This document shows, piece by piece, positions 36,766 to 44,079 of a DNA stretch of 44,080 nucleotides. The notes under the pieces are model-generated. The model made no database searches, had not been told where the DNA came from, and worked only from the letters and a program-made list of their open reading frames with translations. Source of the DNA: a virus; the IMG/VR virus record IMGVR_UViG_3300012005_000013, positions 1-44,080 of that record; one strand, given 5' to 3'. A program made the translations under genes and the position numbers. How positions within the stretch are numbered: the first letter of the stretch is position 1; every line of letters starts with the position of its first letter.

Positions 36766-37065
36766 ATGCCCAACATCACTCAGGACGCCGTGAACAGGAC
36801 CGCGAGGACCGTCATCCAGGCCCTCGTCGGCTACCTCGTCGCGCTCGCCGCCGCTCACGGCCTCAACGTCTCGTCGGCAGTCCAGGACGAGATCCTCATC
36901 GTCGGAACGCCGATCGTCGCAGGCCTCGTCGCCTACCTCTGGCGCCGATACCTCGACGGCTCCGGCATCCCAAGCTTGGCGCCGCCCGTCGTCGTCCAGC
37001 CGGCACCGGTCGTGCCGGTGGTTCCTGCTCCAGCTGATCCTCCGACTCCGGGGAGCGCCGCCTGA
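36766..37065 (+). CDS. Holin
   Basis: The 99-aa protein has two hydrophobic helices (ARTVIQALVGYLVALAAAHG and ILIVGTPIVAGLVAYLWRRY) separated by a short loop. A Pro/Val-rich tail follows (VVVQPAPVVPVVPAP). Size, topology and position directly before the endolysin fit a two-segment holin. A strong GGGAGG precedes the ATG. It would permeabilise the membrane at a set time. Confidence 0.8.
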   Translation: MPNITQDAVNRTARTVIQALVGYLVALAAAHGLNVSSAVQDEILIVGTPIVAGLVAYLWRRYLDGSGIPSLAPPVVVQPAPVVPVVPAPADPPTPGSAA

Positions 37066-37784
37066 TGGTTCGCCCTCTGGAGCAAGTCCGTCGGAAGCGC
37101 CTCGGCGTCAGATATGCCGATCGGCACGGGATCCCTCACCCCGGCGTCCGAATGATCCCCGGCTCAGGACGCGCATGGATCGCACTGCGAACCACGCTAA
37201 ATCGTCGCGCCGAGAGGAAGGGCAACCCGCCGCTCAAGGATCGCCTGTCATCCGCGGCGCTCGCGATGATCGAGAACGACGACCCGGCCAGCAAGCTCAA
37301 AGCGAAAGCCACTCGCGACCGGCTCGCCGCACTCAAGATCGCGCTCGGCGAAGTCGGAGTCAAGGAGGAACCCGCCGGATCGAACAGCGGCCCGCGTGTC
37401 TCGCAGTACGAGGCCGTCGCCGGCATCAACCACCAGCCGTGGTGCGCGTGCTTCGGCACGTGGTGCTTCAAACAGGCCGGTGTCCTTCTCTCCGGATTCA
37501 ACGTCGCGTACTGTCCTTCGTGGGTCGCATCGGCCCATGCCGACCAGCACGGACTGCGCGTCATCGGTCACTCCGAAATCGAGCCGGGAGACGTCGCGAT
37601 CTATGACTGGAACAACGATGGAGTCGGCGACCACTGGGGCTTCGTCATCTCTTCGACGCCCGGAGGACACAAGGCCGTCGAGGGAAACACCTCCGTTGCT
37701 GGCTCTCAGAGTAACGGCGGAGAGGTCTGCATTCAGGATCGTTCGCTCTCCGACGTTGAGTGTTACATCCGGGTCTCCGGCTGA
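37065..37784 (+). CDS. Endolysin with CHAP domain
   Basis: The 239-aa protein has a basic N-terminal region (about 1-90) and a CHAP-type amidase/peptidase. Catalytic Cys lies in INHQPWCACFGTWCFKQAGV and catalytic His in GVGDHWGFVISSTPGG, followed by KAVEGNTS. There is no signal peptide, consistent with holin-dependent release. The basic N-terminus may bind the wall, replacing a separate binding domain. ATG overlaps the holin stop by one base. Confidence 0.85.
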   Translation: MVRPLEQVRRKRLGVRYADRHGIPHPGVRMIPGSGRAWIALRTTLNRRAERKGNPPLKDRLSSAALAMIENDDPASKLKAKATRDRLAALKIALGEVGVKEEPAGSNSGPRVSQYEAVAGINHQPWCACFGTWCFKQAGVLLSGFNVAYCPSWVASAHADQHGLRVIGHSEIEPGDVAIYDWNNDGVGDHWGFVISSTPGGHKAVEGNTSVAGSQSNGGEVCIQDRSLSDVECYIRVSG

Positions 37785-38110
37785 TGCCAGCGACGAGCGA
37801 CATCAGCGTCTACTCCGGCGACGACTATGCGCTCTCCGTCTCGATCGTCAACGCGGGCGTCGCCGTCGACATCTCGTCGCATACGGGGTGGCAGGCCGAG
37901 TGGCGCTCTAGCCGTGCGAGTCCGACGAGCGTCGCGTTCGTCGTCACCGTCACGAATGCGACGCTCGGACAGCTCACCGTCTCGATGGCCAAGGAGTTGA
38001 CGGCGACGATCACGCCCGGCGGCGTCTGGGACATCCAGGCCGTCATCGGCGGCCTCACGACGACGCTCCTGACCGGCAGCGTCGCGTGGCAGCAGGACGT
38101 GACTCGGTGA
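37784..38110 (+). CDS. Beta-rich structural protein (BppU-like)
   Basis: The 108-aa protein is a beta sandwich by pattern: YSGDDYALSVSIVNAGVAVD, then WQAEWRSS, then TNATLGQLTVSMAKELTATI. This resembles the N-terminal domain of BppU-type upper-baseplate proteins, which attach receptor-binding modules. It begins the second fibre cluster, after the lysis genes. ATG overlaps the endolysin TGA. Confidence 0.6.
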   Translation: MPATSDISVYSGDDYALSVSIVNAGVAVDISSHTGWQAEWRSSRASPTSVAFVVTVTNATLGQLTVSMAKELTATITPGGVWDIQAVIGGLTTTLLTGSVAWQQDVTR

Positions 38111-38448
38111 CGACGCAGACAGTCACCGTCGACATCGCGCCGGGACCATCCAGGCTCGTCGTCGACACGGCGAAGGCTGGCGTCTCCTATCCCTCGCAGC
38201 AGGTCTCGGTGTCGCTCGTCGGCGTCGCCGGACCTCGCGGGCCGGCCGGCACGGCGGGCGGCTCAGTCGAGACGTATGCGCTGACTTCGGTGTCGAGCTT
38301 CGACGCGGCGCACTCGTTCTCGACGCCGCCCGACGCGACGCTCGTCGACTCGTCGGGAGTCCTCGTCGAGACGGATGTGTCGTACTCGGCGGGGCACGTC
38401 TACCTGTCGTTCTCCGTGCCGTTCACCGGCACCCTCTACCTCTCATAG
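38107..38448 (+). CDS. Fibre-like protein with short collagen-like stretch (113 aa)
   Basis: The N-terminus is beta-rich. AGPRGPAGTAGG (residues about 45-56) is a short Gly-X-Y run that would trimerise. The C-terminal half (ALTSVSSFDAAHSFSTPPDA, HVYLSFSVPFTGTLYLS) resembles fibre tips. It is coupled to the BppU-like gene by GTGA, suggesting that the two make one appendage. Confidence 0.6.
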   Translation: MTTQTVTVDIAPGPSRLVVDTAKAGVSYPSQQVSVSLVGVAGPRGPAGTAGGSVETYALTSVSSFDAAHSFSTPPDATLVDSSGVLVETDVSYSAGHVYLSFSVPFTGTLYLS

Positions 38449-38457
38449 GAGCCAAAG

Positions 38458-39240
38458 ATGGCGCGCAAGATCCTAGTCAACCTCGACGTCACGAACAATA
38501 GGGTTGTCAATCTCGCGGACGGATCGGCCTCGACTGACGCGGTGACGCTGCAACAGCTCCAGGCCGGGATCCGCGGCCTCGACTGGAAGCCGAATGTCCG
38601 CGTCGCCGGAACGACGAATATCTCGCTCGCCGCGCCCGGAGCGACGATCAACGGCGTCACGATGGCCTCCGGCGACCGGGTGCTACTCAAGGATCAGACG
38701 GCGGGCGCAGAGAACGGCATCTGGGTCTGGACGGGCGCCTCGTCGGCGCTGACGCGAGCCGTCGACGCCGACACCGGGACGCTGACCGCGGGGCTCGCCG
38801 TGACCGCGGTTGAGGGCACCGTCGACGGCGACGTCGTCTGGCAGCTGACGACGAACGATCCGATCACCGTCGGCACCACCGCGCTCGCCTTCACGAAGCT
38901 CGGCGGATCGAGCGCCACCTACACGGCTGGCGTCGGCCTGTCGCTCGTCGGCAGCGCGTTCGCGGTCGTCGCCGGCAGCGGGATCATCGCCGACGTCACC
39001 TCGACCAGGATTGATCCGGCCGTCGTGACCCGAAAGTACGCGATCAACGTTCCTTCGGGCGCGACGACGGCGACGATCACGCACTCGCTCGGCACGCTCG
39101 ACGTCATCGTGCAGATCGTCGAAGTCTCCTCCGGCGCCGTCGTCGACGCGGACGTCGTCGTGGCGACGACGAACACGGTCACGGTGACGTTCGCCGTCGC
39201 TCCGACGGGCGCCCAGTACAGAGCGATCGTCCTCGGCTAA
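38458..39240 (+). CDS. Tail fibre protein (260 aa)
   Basis: A good GGAG lies before the ATG. The N-terminus (ARKILVNLDVTNNRVVNLAD, then GSASTDAVTLQQLQAGIRGL) is the classic fibre entry module. A domain with VRVAGTTNISLAAPGATING and DRVLLKDQTAGAENGIWVWT follows, widespread in phage fibres. The C-terminal part is beta-rich (HSLGTLDVIVQIVEVSSGAV). It is probably a trimeric receptor-binding fibre. Confidence 0.8.
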   Translation: MARKILVNLDVTNNRVVNLADGSASTDAVTLQQLQAGIRGLDWKPNVRVAGTTNISLAAPGATINGVTMASGDRVLLKDQTAGAENGIWVWTGASSALTRAVDADTGTLTAGLAVTAVEGTVDGDVVWQLTTNDPITVGTTALAFTKLGGSSATYTAGVGLSLVGSAFAVVAGSGIIADVTSTRIDPAVVTRKYAINVPSGATTATITHSLGTLDVIVQIVEVSSGAVVDADVVVATTNTVTVTFAVAPTGAQYRAIVLG

Positions 39241-40133
39241 TGGCGCGCAAACAGCTAGGCGTCGCGCCCTCGGGCTCGACCGACGCCACCACGAAAGCGT
39301 ACGTCGACGCGGGCGCAACGACGCTCGTCGCGTACACCGTCGCGGGGACCTATTCGTGGACGATCCCCGCAGGAGCGAAGGCCGCGCGCGTCAGCATCTG
39401 TGGCGGCGGCGCGGGCGGCGGCTCCGGGATGAGCGTCGCGTCCGGCACCGCCTGCTCTGGCGGAGCGTCTGGCGCTGGCGGCGACCTGATGGAGAGCATC
39501 GTCGACCTGACGCTGCTCGCGTCGCCTGTCGCCGTGATCGTCGGCGCTGGCGGGATCGCCGGCACCGCCGCGACCGCCGCCGTCGGGGTCGCGGGCGGCA
39601 ATGGCGGCCTCTCTAGCTTCGCGGGTGTCGACTCGGGATACTCGACGGCGAAGGGTGGTGGCGGCGGCAAGAGTGCCGCGGCGTCGGTCGCCGGAGCGGC
39701 TGGCGGCAACGTCAGCGGAACGAACCAGGTCTCTGGCGTCGCCGGAGCGAGCGCAGCGGCAGGGTCGGCCGCTGCCGGCGGTGCCAAGTGGCAGGGAGCG
39801 CCTGGCGGCTCCGGCGGGGGACTCGCCGCGACACCCGTCAGCTTGGCCGGTGGCAAAGGTGGCGGCCAGAACGCCTACGACTCGAACGGAGGCGGCGCTG
39901 GCGCTTCGGCGGGCGGCTCAGGCTCGGCTCCAGCCGCGCTCCCCGCGGGAATCTTGCTCCCCGGTCCGGGCGGTGGCGGCGGCGGCTCGGTCGCGGCGGC
40001 TAACGGCGGCACTGGCGGCGCGGGCGGTCCCGGTGGCGGCGGCGGCGGCGGAGGCGCCTCGATAAGCACGCACGCGTCGGGCGCCGGTGGTGCTGGCGGC
40101 GACGGCTTCGTCTACATCATCGTCCACTACTGA
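39240..40133 (+). CDS. Glycine-rich fibre/adhesin protein (297 aa)
   Basis: It starts ARKQLGVAPSGSTDATTKAY, a shortened version of the preceding fibre's N-terminus. A lectin-like YTVAGTYSWTIPAGAKAARV strand set follows, then more than 200 residues rich in Gly, Ala and Ser (GGGGGKSAAASVAGAAGG and similar). Such runs can pack as polyglycine-II helices, as in Gly-rich phage adhesins. The end (GGDGFVYIIVHY) closes a beta structure. Probably a host-range tip; TAATG overlap with the previous fibre. Confidence 0.75.
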   Translation: MARKQLGVAPSGSTDATTKAYVDAGATTLVAYTVAGTYSWTIPAGAKAARVSICGGGAGGGSGMSVASGTACSGGASGAGGDLMESIVDLTLLASPVAVIVGAGGIAGTAATAAVGVAGGNGGLSSFAGVDSGYSTAKGGGGGKSAAASVAGAAGGNVSGTNQVSGVAGASAAAGSAAAGGAKWQGAPGGSGGGLAATPVSLAGGKGGGQNAYDSNGGGAGASAGGSGSAPAALPAGILLPGPGGGGGGSVAAANGGTGGAGGPGGGGGGGGASISTHASGAGGAGGDGFVYIIVHY

Positions 40134-40144
40134 TCGGACTCGAT

Positions 40145-41563
40145 ATGCCTACGATCTATCGCCGCTGCGCGATCCTGACCGACTCGGGCGCGCTGCCACC
40201 CACGGTTCCACTCTCGTCGGCGTTCATCAACCCGGGCCGAACGAACGTCCGCGACTCGGTGAGAGCCGGCGGCGGCCTCGCGCTCCGCTACGCCAACGCC
40301 TGCTCAGTCGACGGTCCCGGAGCGGCCAGAGTCGCCGTCACCTATGAGCAGTGCGCGGCGAACGGGTGGCTGGCGCTCGACACCGCGTCCGGCCAGCCGT
40401 TCAAGGTCGGCAGCTTCGCCGAGTACGTCGTCGACCCTCGCTCGCAGGCGTATCGGGACGCGGCCGCTGAGGGCCTCGTCGCGTTCGTCAACGGTTGGGA
40501 TGGCGTCGAGCTCGACAATACGATGACGAGCTGGATGTGGATCTGGCCCGGCGGCAAGATCCCGTCGACGGCTCCATCGTGGTTGGCTGATCCGGCGCAG
40601 TACGCGCCGATCGTCGCCGCGCTCCTCGATACCATCCGAGCCAAACTCAACCCGCTCGGAGCCAAGGTCTATGTCAACTGTGGCCCGACGGTTGACTTGC
40701 CCGGCGCGCCGGTCCGCAAGCAGATCGTCGCGCACGCCGACGGAGCCCTCGACGAGCACTTCATCCGCGGCAACCTGACGAACAGGATCATCCCCGGCAG
40801 CCCGAACCTCCAGCGAGCCCTCGACGGAATCCGCGACGCCGGTGCTGCTGGCTGCGACGCCATGACGCTCTACAACCCCGGCACGCCAGCCGAGGACGCG
40901 TTCGCGATCGCCTGGTACGCGATCGGAGCCGTGCCCGGCAAGGCATCGTGGGCGACGAGTTCGGGCTCGTACTCGTCGGTATCGGCGGCTGACCCGTTCG
41001 CCGCGCTCAGGCCGCTCGGCGAGCCGACCGCAGCCGCCGTCCAGGCGAGTGACGGGTCGTGGTCGCGCGTCTTCGAGCATGGAACCTTGACCGTCAACCC
41101 CACAGCGAAGGCGGTGAATGGCCTCACGCTCGGCGTCAATATCAGCTTCGGCACGCCTCCACCGCCTCCGGTCGATCCGCGTGACGCGCAGATCGCCACT
41201 CTCGCCGCGCTCGTCGCCACCCTCACCACGCAACTCGCCGCCGAGACGACGAGAGCAGACCAGGCCGTCACGAATCAGCGATTCGTCTCCGCCCAGCTCG
41301 TCACGGCTCAGGACCAGCTCACACTCCTGCGAGCCGCGGCCGCGAAGCCGGCACTGCCGTACCGGACCCTCGCCGAGCAAGCCGCAGTCGGAGCCGCGTG
41401 GAGCGTCTGGCAATCCTACGGCCCCGAAGTCGGACGAATCAAGCGCGGATCCGCCGGCTGGGACGCACACGAGATGAAGGGCGCCGACTACACCGCGAAG
41501 CTCTCGGCGGTGCAGGTGCTCTCGAACCAGCTCACCGACGCCGCGGCCGCCGCCAAGGCGTAG
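40145..41563 (+). CDS. Putative glycoside hydrolase (GHL15-like) tail protein
   Basis: The 472-aa protein has the pattern of a TIM-barrel hydrolase family: VVDPRSQAYRDAAAEGLVAF, NGWDGVELDNTMTSWMWIW (candidate acidic catalytic residues) and LGAKVYVNCGPTVD, then a CDAMTLYNPG strand. The C-terminal part is a coiled coil (IATLAALVATLTTQLAAETT) and a helical region. In this cluster it is likely a virion depolymerase acting on host surface glycans. It is the last gene of the late operon. Confidence 0.65.
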   Translation: MPTIYRRCAILTDSGALPPTVPLSSAFINPGRTNVRDSVRAGGGLALRYANACSVDGPGAARVAVTYEQCAANGWLALDTASGQPFKVGSFAEYVVDPRSQAYRDAAAEGLVAFVNGWDGVELDNTMTSWMWIWPGGKIPSTAPSWLADPAQYAPIVAALLDTIRAKLNPLGAKVYVNCGPTVDLPGAPVRKQIVAHADGALDEHFIRGNLTNRIIPGSPNLQRALDGIRDAGAAGCDAMTLYNPGTPAEDAFAIAWYAIGAVPGKASWATSSGSYSSVSAADPFAALRPLGEPTAAAVQASDGSWSRVFEHGTLTVNPTAKAVNGLTLGVNISFGTPPPPPVDPRDAQIATLAALVATLTTQLAAETTRADQAVTNQRFVSAQLVTAQDQLTLLRAAAAKPALPYRTLAEQAAVGAAWSVWQSYGPEVGRIKRGSAGWDAHEMKGADYTAKLSAVQVLSNQLTDAAAAAKA

Positions 41564-41579
41564 ACGCCGCCCTCATGGG

Positions 41580-41592
41580 TACAGTCTGGCGC
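41580..41592 (+). promoter_or_regulatory. Leaderless promoter -10 (TACAGT) for the accessory gene
   Basis: TACAGT at 41580-41585 lies exactly 7 bases before a GTG at 41593, the same spacing as the early promoter before 615. No consensus -35 box is present 17 bases upstream. It would let the next gene be expressed independently of the late operon. Confidence 0.45.
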
Positions 41593-42477
41593 GTGGCCGA
41601 GGCGAAAATCGATCTCACGTACGACGGGCCCGCGCTCGTCAACGGCACGATGCCCGTTGCCGAGCTCGCGCCCGCGCTGCTGGCGCTCGGCCAAGTCTAC
41701 TCGCTCGCCGGATCGATCCTGGAGCCGCATCGTCCCCAGCTCGTTCTCGAGATCAAGGGGACGCGGCAGGGCTCGTTCATCATCGACCTGATCCTCGATG
41801 CAGGCGGACTCTGGGACTCGTTCCGTGACCTCGTCACCTCAGAGGACGCCCAGGCGCTCGAGTGGCTGATCACTATGGTCGGCGGTTTCCTGACGATCAC
41901 GAAACGGCTCCACGGTCGCTGGGTCACCAAGGAAGACCCAGCCGAGGACGGGAACATCCGTCTGCATCTCGATGACGGGACCATCGCGGTCGTCTCAGTA
42001 CAGAGCCTAGAGCTCTACCGCAACATCGAGATTCGACGACAGGCCAAGGTCGTCGTCCAGCCGCTGCGCTCCGACGGCATCGACGAGCTCGTCATCCGCG
42101 GCGCGGGCGCCACTGTCCGGATCACCGAGGAAGATGTCGCCGCGTTTGAACTACCACCGCAGTCCGAAGATGTCCTGCTCGACAACGTGAGCGAGCGCGT
42201 CCTGTCGATCGCCGCTCCCGTGTTCGTCGACGGCAACAAGTGGCGCCTGACCGACGGCGAGGCGAAGTTCAGCGCGATCATGGAGGACCAGTCGTTCCTC
42301 GGCCGCGTGGATGCCGGCGAGAAGTTCGCGAAGGGCGACATGCTGCGTTGTCGGCTCCGGACGATCCAGACGAAATCCGAGACCGGACTCAAAGCCGAGT
42401 ACCGCGTGGAGAAGGTCCTCGAGCACATTCTCCGTGCGATCCAGCTGCCGCTACCTGAGCATCCACCCGAGGAGTAG
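41593..42477 (+). CDS. Accessory protein of unknown function (294 aa), possible lysogenic conversion gene
   Basis: The N-terminus AKIDLTYDGPALVNGTMPVA, then ELAPALLALGQVY, then PQLVLEIKGTRQGSFIIDLI looks like a conserved family I have seen scattered in bacterial accessory regions, with no defined function. A single hydrophobic helix (LEWLITMVGGFLTITKRL) and a beta-rich C-terminal half follow. I prefer the GTG at 41593, 7 bases after a -10 hexamer; the ATG at 41575 is an alternative and lacks a ribosome-binding site. It lies after the last late gene, a usual place for morons. Defence or superinfection exclusion is a guess. Confidence 0.6.
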   Translation: MAEAKIDLTYDGPALVNGTMPVAELAPALLALGQVYSLAGSILEPHRPQLVLEIKGTRQGSFIIDLILDAGGLWDSFRDLVTSEDAQALEWLITMVGGFLTITKRLHGRWVTKEDPAEDGNIRLHLDDGTIAVVSVQSLELYRNIEIRRQAKVVVQPLRSDGIDELVIRGAGATVRITEEDVAAFELPPQSEDVLLDNVSERVLSIAAPVFVDGNKWRLTDGEAKFSAIMEDQSFLGRVDAGEKFAKGDMLRCRLRTIQTKSETGLKAEYRVEKVLEHILRAIQLPLPEHPPEE

Positions 42478-42511
42478 CAGCCCAATTACCCGACGCCGAG
42501 TCCGCCACCTA

Positions 42512-42531
42512 GCCTGACGACGAAGACGACG
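42512..42531 (+). repeat. 20-bp direct repeat, left of the toxin-antitoxin pair
   Basis: These 20 bases (starting GCCTGACGACG) recur exactly at 43179-43198. Both copies lie 7-8 bases beyond the stop codon of a leftward gene. They bracket the toxin-antitoxin cassette. Confidence 0.75.
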
Positions 42532-42538
42532 CACAGCT

Positions 42539-42871
42539 CTACGCGTGCTGGAGTTCGCGCGTCCCGCCGAAACGCAACGCGGCGTCCTGAGTCGCCTTGT
42601 TGCTCTCGTCGACGAAGTCCTTCACGATCATCTCCATGCACTGCGCCCGCTGAAGCATCACCAGCGGGTTGTCGGCCTCCAGCGTGAAGCTGGCGTCGAG
42701 GCGCTGCTCGATGAAGTTCCCGCCGATGCAGAGGCCACGCGCGTGCTTCGACCGCTCGTCGGCGAGGATGAACTCCTCGAACCGGTCCGACTCGGAGACG
42801 AGCTCGTCGTCGGTGATGGGAATGCCGCGCTGGATCGTCATCACGAAATTCCGCTCCATGAGCATCATCAT
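42539..42871 (-). CDS. Putative antitoxin partner of the HicA-like protein (110 aa)
   Basis: The product starts in an ATGA overlap with the HicA-like gene and is therefore co-translated with it. It has a beta/alpha pattern (MTIQRGIPITDDELVSESDR, RLDASFTLEADNPLVMLQRA) that resembles the partially degraded RNase-H fold of HicB-type partners, in which an F-x-A/ADxP-x-A helix follows the strands. No HTH is visible. Several Met lie at the start; the first is chosen for the overlap. Function as antitoxin is inferred from the pairing. Confidence 0.5.
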   Translation of the reverse strand: MMMLMERNFVMTIQRGIPITDDELVSESDRFEEFILADERSKHARGLCIGGNFIEQRLDASFTLEADNPLVMLQRAQCMEMIVKDFVDESNKATQDAALRFGGTRELQHA

Positions 42872-43137
42872 GACACGCTATCCGGCAACGTCAAACCGCC
42901 CCGTTTGAACTCGGATCGCTTGTTCATCAGCGTCCGGTTGCTGCTCGGTGTGCTGGGCACCTTCACGAATGACCCGTTGGTGGGATGCTTGCACAGCAGG
43001 TAGTTCTTGCCGGTTTTCGTGACTGACCAGCCTTGATCCCACGCTGCTCGGATCAGCGAGTCGAAGTCTTTTCGCGTGTGTTTGGGACGCTTGGCGTCAG
43101 GATCGTCGATGCGGTCCTTATGGAGTGGAGTGGGCAA
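42868..43137 (-). CDS. HicA-like toxin (89 aa)
   Basis: The pattern KDFDSLIRAAWDQGWSVTKT, then NYLLCKHP, VKVPSTPSSNRTLMNKR and EFKRGGL matches the small dsRBD-fold HicA mRNA interferases. The His normally next to the Gly-Lys/Ser is Asn here (GKNYLL), so activity may be altered; a later His (KHP) could substitute. The start is a TTG at 43137, 7 bases after a TAGAGT hexamer (43150-43145), suggesting a leaderless message. With its partner it could stabilise the prophage or block other phages. Confidence 0.6.
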   Translation of the reverse strand: MPTPLHKDRIDDPDAKRPKHTRKDFDSLIRAAWDQGWSVTKTGKNYLLCKHPTNGSFVKVPSTPSSNRTLMNKRSEFKRGGLTLPDSVS

Positions 43138-43178
43138 CCGGCTTACTCTAAGGGGTGGGCCGGTCGCGACGTCCTCAC

Positions 43179-43198
43179 GCCTGACGACGAAGACGACG
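43179..43198 (+). repeat. 20-bp direct repeat, right of the toxin-antitoxin pair
   Basis: Exact partner of 42512-42531. It lies between the HicA-like gene's promoter and the stop codon of the collagen-like gene. The distance between copies is 667 bp, one promoter plus two genes. Confidence 0.75.
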
Positions 43199-43206
43199 AG
43201 TCACGA

Positions 43207-43728
43207 CTACGGAGCCGCGCAGACCGCGTAGGCGTTGATCGTTGTCGCTACCCCCGTCGTGTTGTCAACGATCATTGCCCATCCAGATCCATCCGACCTC
43301 GGGGCCGAGTAGCCGTTCATGGCGATGTTCGAGTAGTAGCCGCCGCCGACCACCTTCGTGCCTGCCGGGCAGAAGGCTTGGGCGGTCGTAACGACTCCGC
43401 CTCCCGGAGCCGTCGTGTCCGGTCCCGTGACGTAACTGACCTTCGCCGGGTCGAATCCGCCGTTCGCGCCGTTCGCGCCGTTCGCGCCGGCTGCGCCGGG
43501 AGATCCAGGGCCGCCAGCCAAACCCATCGGTCCTGCCGCTCCGATCGGGCCGCGCGGACCAGTCTTGCCTCGGAGCTTCTTGACGGCCGACTTCGAGAGC
43601 TTGTCGTAGCTGATCGAGCCCTTCTTGATGTTCTTGCCGTTGATCTGCGAGCTGATGGCGTAGCCGGTTCCTCCGGTGACGCCGAGTCCGATGACGACGG
43701 CGGCCGTCACGGTGACGAATCTCTTCAT
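43207..43728 (-). CDS. Secreted/anchored collagen-like surface protein
   Basis: The 173-aa protein begins with an uncleaved-anchor-like signal (MKRFVTVTAAVVIGLGVTGG). NGKNIKKGSISYDKLSKSAV, then KKLRGKTGPRGP, is a module very common in Solirubrobacterales surface proteins. A Gly-X-Y run with about 12 triplets follows, then a beta-rich C-terminal domain with two Cys (FCPAGTKVVGGGYYSNI; YAVCAAP). I take the ATG at 43728, with GAGGAAG upstream; an in-frame ATG at 43800 lacks a site. A TACAGT -10 lies at 43761-43756. It is probably a host-derived gene expressed in the lysogen to change the cell surface. Confidence 0.75.
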   Translation of the reverse strand: MKRFVTVTAAVVIGLGVTGGTGYAISSQINGKNIKKGSISYDKLSKSAVKKLRGKTGPRGPIGAAGPMGLAGGPGSPGAAGANGANGANGGFDPAKVSYVTGPDTTAPGGGVVTTAQAFCPAGTKVVGGGYYSNIAMNGYSAPRSDGSGWAMIVDNTTGVATTINAYAVCAAP

Positions 43729-43755
43729 GCTTCCTCTTCCCTTAGGTGTGATCTG

Positions 43756-43761
43756 ACTGTA
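43756..43761 (-). promoter_or_regulatory. -10 box (TACAGT) of the collagen-like gene
   Basis: Read leftward, TACAGT ends at 43756. The start codon at 43728 follows a short leader with a Shine-Dalgarno sequence. The same hexamer precedes the accessory gene at 41593. No clear -35 box is visible. Confidence 0.45.
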
Positions 43762-43762
43762 C

Positions 43763-44079
43763 GCCCATGAGTGTGCAGGATGCGACCCGATTTGTCCCAA
43801 TGCGAGTGCGAATCCCTCGCTCGGGGCATCGCCCGAGTCGCCTCGCTGAGCCTACGTTGAGGGTGGGCGACGAGGAGCACGGTGGGCGGGTTCGACGACG
43901 CACGGCTAGTCCTGGACGCCGAGGCGCGGATCCGCCGCGCCCTACCCGTCTATGAGGAGGAGGCGCTAAGAGCGCTCGCGGTCCTCGTCTCGATTCTGCT
44001 GCGGCTCTTGTAGAGCCTCGCGCTCGCCCGTCGTGAGGATGCTCGACTCGCGGCGAACGTAGCGCACACCGTTCAACTC
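43763..44079. repeat. Direct terminal repeat, right copy (317 bp)
   Basis: Exact copy of 2-318. It repeats the non-coding stretch, the possible peptide at 121-252 and the repressor's 3' end (the window ends inside that gene). It closes the circle: on the joined molecule the order is collagen-like gene, about 240 bases, repressor, all leftward. Confidence 0.9.
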
